5,610 nt of DNA from Actinomycetota bacterium (GTDB lineage: Bacteria; Actinomycetota; Actinomycetes; S36-B12), in the NCBI GenBank assembly GCA_026392575.1, contig JAPLBU010000187.1, positions 1 to 5,610 on the forward strand, read 5' to 3'. A program made the position numbers and the translations under genes. This document shows positions 3,353 to 5,610 of the stretch, piece by piece. The notes beneath the pieces are model-generated. The model saw only the letters and a program-made list of their open reading frames with translations. It was not told where the DNA came from and did not search any database. How positions within the stretch are numbered: position 1 is the stretch's first letter; each line of letters opens with the position of its first letter.

Positions 3353-5610
3353 TCACGCCTGCCCGGGCGACGATTCCCGATACGCAACGACCGCCTCGAC
3401 CGTCGTGCGCACGCCCAACACGTCACGCGCCTGCGACATCCGGCGATCGGCCGTCCGCCGGGAGATGTGCAACTGAGAGGCAGCCGAGCCCAGACTCTGG
3501 CCGGCGGCCAGCAGAACCAGTAGCTCCTCACACTCCGAGGGCAGCGGTGGCAGCGCAGCCCCGGCGGGAGCCAGGCGCACCTCGCCGGATCCGAGGCGAC
3601 GCAGATCGGAGTAGAGGGCATCGAACAGCGGATCGCCGTCCGCGACGGATGCGATGACCGTATGACCGTGAGCAGCGTCAAGGACCGCCGCCGCAGCTTC
3701 ACTTTCGGACGCGACGACTCGAACCACGCCCGGTCCATCCGAACCGGAGATGGTGGATGCAGCCGAGATGCGACTATCTGCACCCAGGCGATCACGTGCA
3801 TTCGACAGGACACGTCGGACGGTCGGTCGGCCCACGCCGAGGCGTCGGGCAATCTCCGCCAGCGACTGCCCCTGCGCAACGAGGTCGAGAACCTGCCGCT
3901 CGCGCTCGGTGACGAGGCCGGATCGATCGAGCGCGCGCGGCGCCGCCCGAACCACACCCGCAAGTCGAAGTGACCGGCGGATGCGGGTGAGCAGCGCCGC
4001 CAGACCAGCCCGCATCGACTCTTCCTCCACGGCGAGCAGAGCAGCCACGGCTGTCGGATCGCCAGCAAGGCGGCGCGCTTCAGCTGCACCCCACCGCGCT
4101 CGCATCGACGGGAAGTACCAGCGCCCGGACATCTGCTCCGCTGCCTGATCGAGGACCGCCACGGCCCTAGCCGCGTCGGTGTCCAAGAGAGCGACACCCG
4201 TGGCCTCAGTGAGGAAACCGACGTAGGTGTCCGGCACCTCGTCAGTGGACACCGGTACCGACGGTAGGCCGAGGTCACGACGTGACCATGCGTCCAACGG
4301 AACGACCATCGCGGCCAGCAGCCGATCGGGGCTGTCTGCGCCAAGCGGGGCGAACAATGCCAGCGCTTCCGCGGGGCGGCCCGACCAGAAGGTGCTCGCA
4401 CCCGCCGTGAATCGCTCCAGGCGGGCCTGCAGCCAGTCCTCCTCCTGCGCGTCGCTCCACCACAGTGCGATCAGTCGCTCGGCCTCCGCTAGCAGTCCAA
4501 GGTCGACCAGCGCGGCAATACGCGTGGTGCGAGCCTGATCCCTGGTGAGCAGGTCAACGACGACGGAATCGACGGAATCGAGCCTGCGCAAGCACGCCGG
4601 GTAGTCACCGGCCTGAAGAAGGAGGTTCGCCGCAGCGGCCTGGAACTGGGCCTGCCACTCACCGAGGCCCAAGGCGCCAGCGCGATCAGCCATCTGCGAT
4701 GCGAGCGCGAGTCCCTGATCCCTGTCGCCACCCGTCTCGTGCCAGACGATCTCGTTGTTGGCGCAGCGCATCTCCGTGTCCACGTCGCCTTCATCGGCCG
4801 CCGCAACGCGTCCCCGCGCGAAGTACCCGGCCGCGGCGGCCAGGTCGGCACGCAGGTAGCACAGGATTCCCTCCGCATTGAGCACGGCCGCGCGTCCACG
4901 CCCGGCCCTCAGCGCCCGCTGCTCAGCATCGCCGAGCAGCGAGGCATGGTCGTCCCGCACGCCGTCCGCGCCAGCCTCGCCACGGACGACCTCGACCGCC
5001 AGCGCCGCTGCCAGCGCATCGTCGACATCAACGGCAATCGCCAAACCCCGTCGAGCACATACCGATGCCTCGTCAGCCTCGGCGGCATGCGAATGGGCCC
5101 GGGCCCTGACGAGGTCGCAGCGGGCCTGATCCCTCGGTGTCATGTCGCCGCCGGCCGCATCGATGGATGCCATGGCATCCACGACATCGGCATACCTGCC
5201 AGCGGCAGCGAGTTCTTCGGCCGCATCGAGCAGGAAGCCCACGCCACCCGCATGCGCGGCCCGCGCGGCGATACTCAGGTGACTGGCCCGTTCGCCGGGA
5301 GTGGACGCCACCTCGGCCGCAGCGAGCGCCGAGCGCAGCGCGGCCTCGTCATCTCCGCCCGCGAGCCAGTGCCGAGCCGCCTCGCCCGGGTCCTCGCATT
5401 GCAGGGCCAGCACGCGATGGGCGTCGGCGATCGCATCGGCATCCGAGCCACGGATGACCGCATCGCCCAGCAAGGCATGCCGGATGCGGACGGTTCCGTC
5501 CGTCAGATCGGTTGCGATCCCCGCTCGGATCAGAGCCGCGGAATCTGGGCCGGCTGTGACCGGCCGACCGGCCAGCGCAAGACGCAGCGCCTCCGTCGCA
5601 ATGGCCTCAG
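3353..5610 (-). CDS. Large LuxR-family transcriptional regulator with two C-terminal HTH domains, N-terminus cut by window edge
   Basis: 751 codons are visible and the frame is open to the right edge, so the true start lies outside. A TTG at 5473 could be taken as a start, but the 45 codons before it are coding: they end in a VRIRHALLGDAV segment that matches the VRFRHPL-type segment following the ATPase region in large ATP-binding LuxR (LAL/MalT-like) regulators. An AAA-type ATPase domain is therefore expected beyond the edge (inference). Visible residues about 50-555 are Ala/Leu-rich helical pairs resembling TPR-like repeats, including RDQAR at 159-163 and 356-360. A canonical LuxR HTH follows at about 560-620 (TERERQVLDLVAQGQS, then the GRPTVRRVLSNARDRLGA helix), then a 65-residue spacer, then a second, more diverged LuxR-like HTH at about 686-751 (LLAAGQSLGSAASQL, then SRRTADRRMSQARDVLGV). 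The ligand and targets are unknown. Confidence 0.9.
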   Translation of the reverse strand, partial: EAIATEALRLALAGRPVTAGPDSAALIRAGIATDLTDGTVRIRHALLGDAVIRGSDADAIADAHRVLALQCEDPGEAARHWLAGGDDEAALRSALAAAEVASTPGERASHLSIAARAAHAGGVGFLLDAAEELAAAGRYADVVDAMASIDAAGGDMTPRDQARCDLVRARAHSHAAEADEASVCARRGLAIAVDVDDALAAALAVEVVRGEAGADGVRDDHASLLGDAEQRALRAGRGRAAVLNAEGILCYLRADLAAAAGYFARGRVAAADEGDVDTEMRCANNEIVWHETGGDRDQGLALASQMADRAGALGLGEWQAQFQAAAANLLLQAGDYPACLRRLDSVDSVVVDLLTRDQARTTRIAALVDLGLLAEAERLIALWWSDAQEEDWLQARLERFTAGASTFWSGRPAEALALFAPLGADSPDRLLAAMVVPLDAWSRRDLGLPSVPVSTDEVPDTYVGFLTEATGVALLDTDAARAVAVLDQAAEQMSGRWYFPSMRARWGAAEARRLAGDPTAVAALLAVEEESMRAGLAALLTRIRRSLRLAGVVRAAPRALDRSGLVTERERQVLDLVAQGQSLAEIARRLGVGRPTVRRVLSNARDRLGADSRISAASTISGSDGPGVVRVVASESEAAAAVLDAAHGHTVIASVADGDPLFDALYSDLRRLGSGEVRLAPAGAALPPLPSECEELLVLLAAGQSLGSAASQLHISRRTADRRMSQARDVLGVRTTVEAVVAYRESSPGQA
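4561..4578. repeat. Two-copy 9-base tandem repeat inside the LuxR gene
   Basis: CGACGGAAT occurs twice in direct succession. On the coding (minus) strand it encodes the doubled Asp-Ser-Val in LDSVDSVVVD. It is a multiple of three, so the frame is kept; it is probably a small in-frame slippage duplication. Confidence 0.6.

Noticed and set aside
3286..4401. A 372-codon N-terminal extension of the K+ channel frame
   Set aside because: It lies entirely under the LuxR regulator in another frame, is Arg/Trp/Ser-rich without a domain, and GTG 3285 has its own ribosome site.
5471..5473. TTG as the real start of the LuxR regulator
   Set aside because: The frame continues without a stop to the right edge, and the codons before TTG encode a family-like segment, so the gene is truncated by the window.

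Overview
The window is high-GC DNA (roughly two thirds G+C by eye) with densely packed genes, frequent GTG starts and strong G/C bias at third codon positions. Together with the protein families present (OmpR/histidine-kinase pair, Tat-type Rieske protein, large LuxR regulator), this points to an actinobacterial chromosome. I cannot place it below phylum with confidence. There are no RNA genes, insertion sequences, CRISPR arrays or phage genes.

Layout, left to right. A two-component operon is read leftward: an OmpR-family response regulator (728-1411) followed, with a 4-base stop/start overlap, by a membrane histidine kinase that runs off the left edge (1-731). An 82-base divergent intergenic region (1412-1493) carries CTCAG repeats, two of them one helical turn apart. 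It separates this operon from a rightward gene (1494-2552) that encodes the most notable protein here: a four-helix DoxX/DoxD-type membrane domain fused through an internal twin-arginine (Tat-like) segment and an Ala/Thr linker to a C-terminal Rieske [2Fe-2S] domain. That gene meets, tail to tail across four bases, a leftward six-helix K+ channel gene (2557-3285). The two stop codons form the ends of a perfect 10-base palindrome. Upstream of the channel gene, on the same strand, is a large LuxR-family regulator (3353-5610, N-terminus beyond the right edge) that carries two tandem LuxR-type helix-turn-helix domains.

How the parts may work together (inference): the divergent arrangement suggests that the two-component pair controls itself and the DoxX-Rieske gene. 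The DoxX-Rieske protein looks like a redox module that could connect the membrane (quinone pool or a thiol/sulfur partner) with an iron-sulfur centre outside the cytoplasmic membrane. The channel and the large LuxR regulator lie head to tail and may share a transcript; nothing in the sequence ties them functionally to the redox module.

The best candidates for something under-described are the DoxX-Tat-Rieske fusion with its apparent need for both Sec and Tat insertion, and the double-HTH LuxR regulator.
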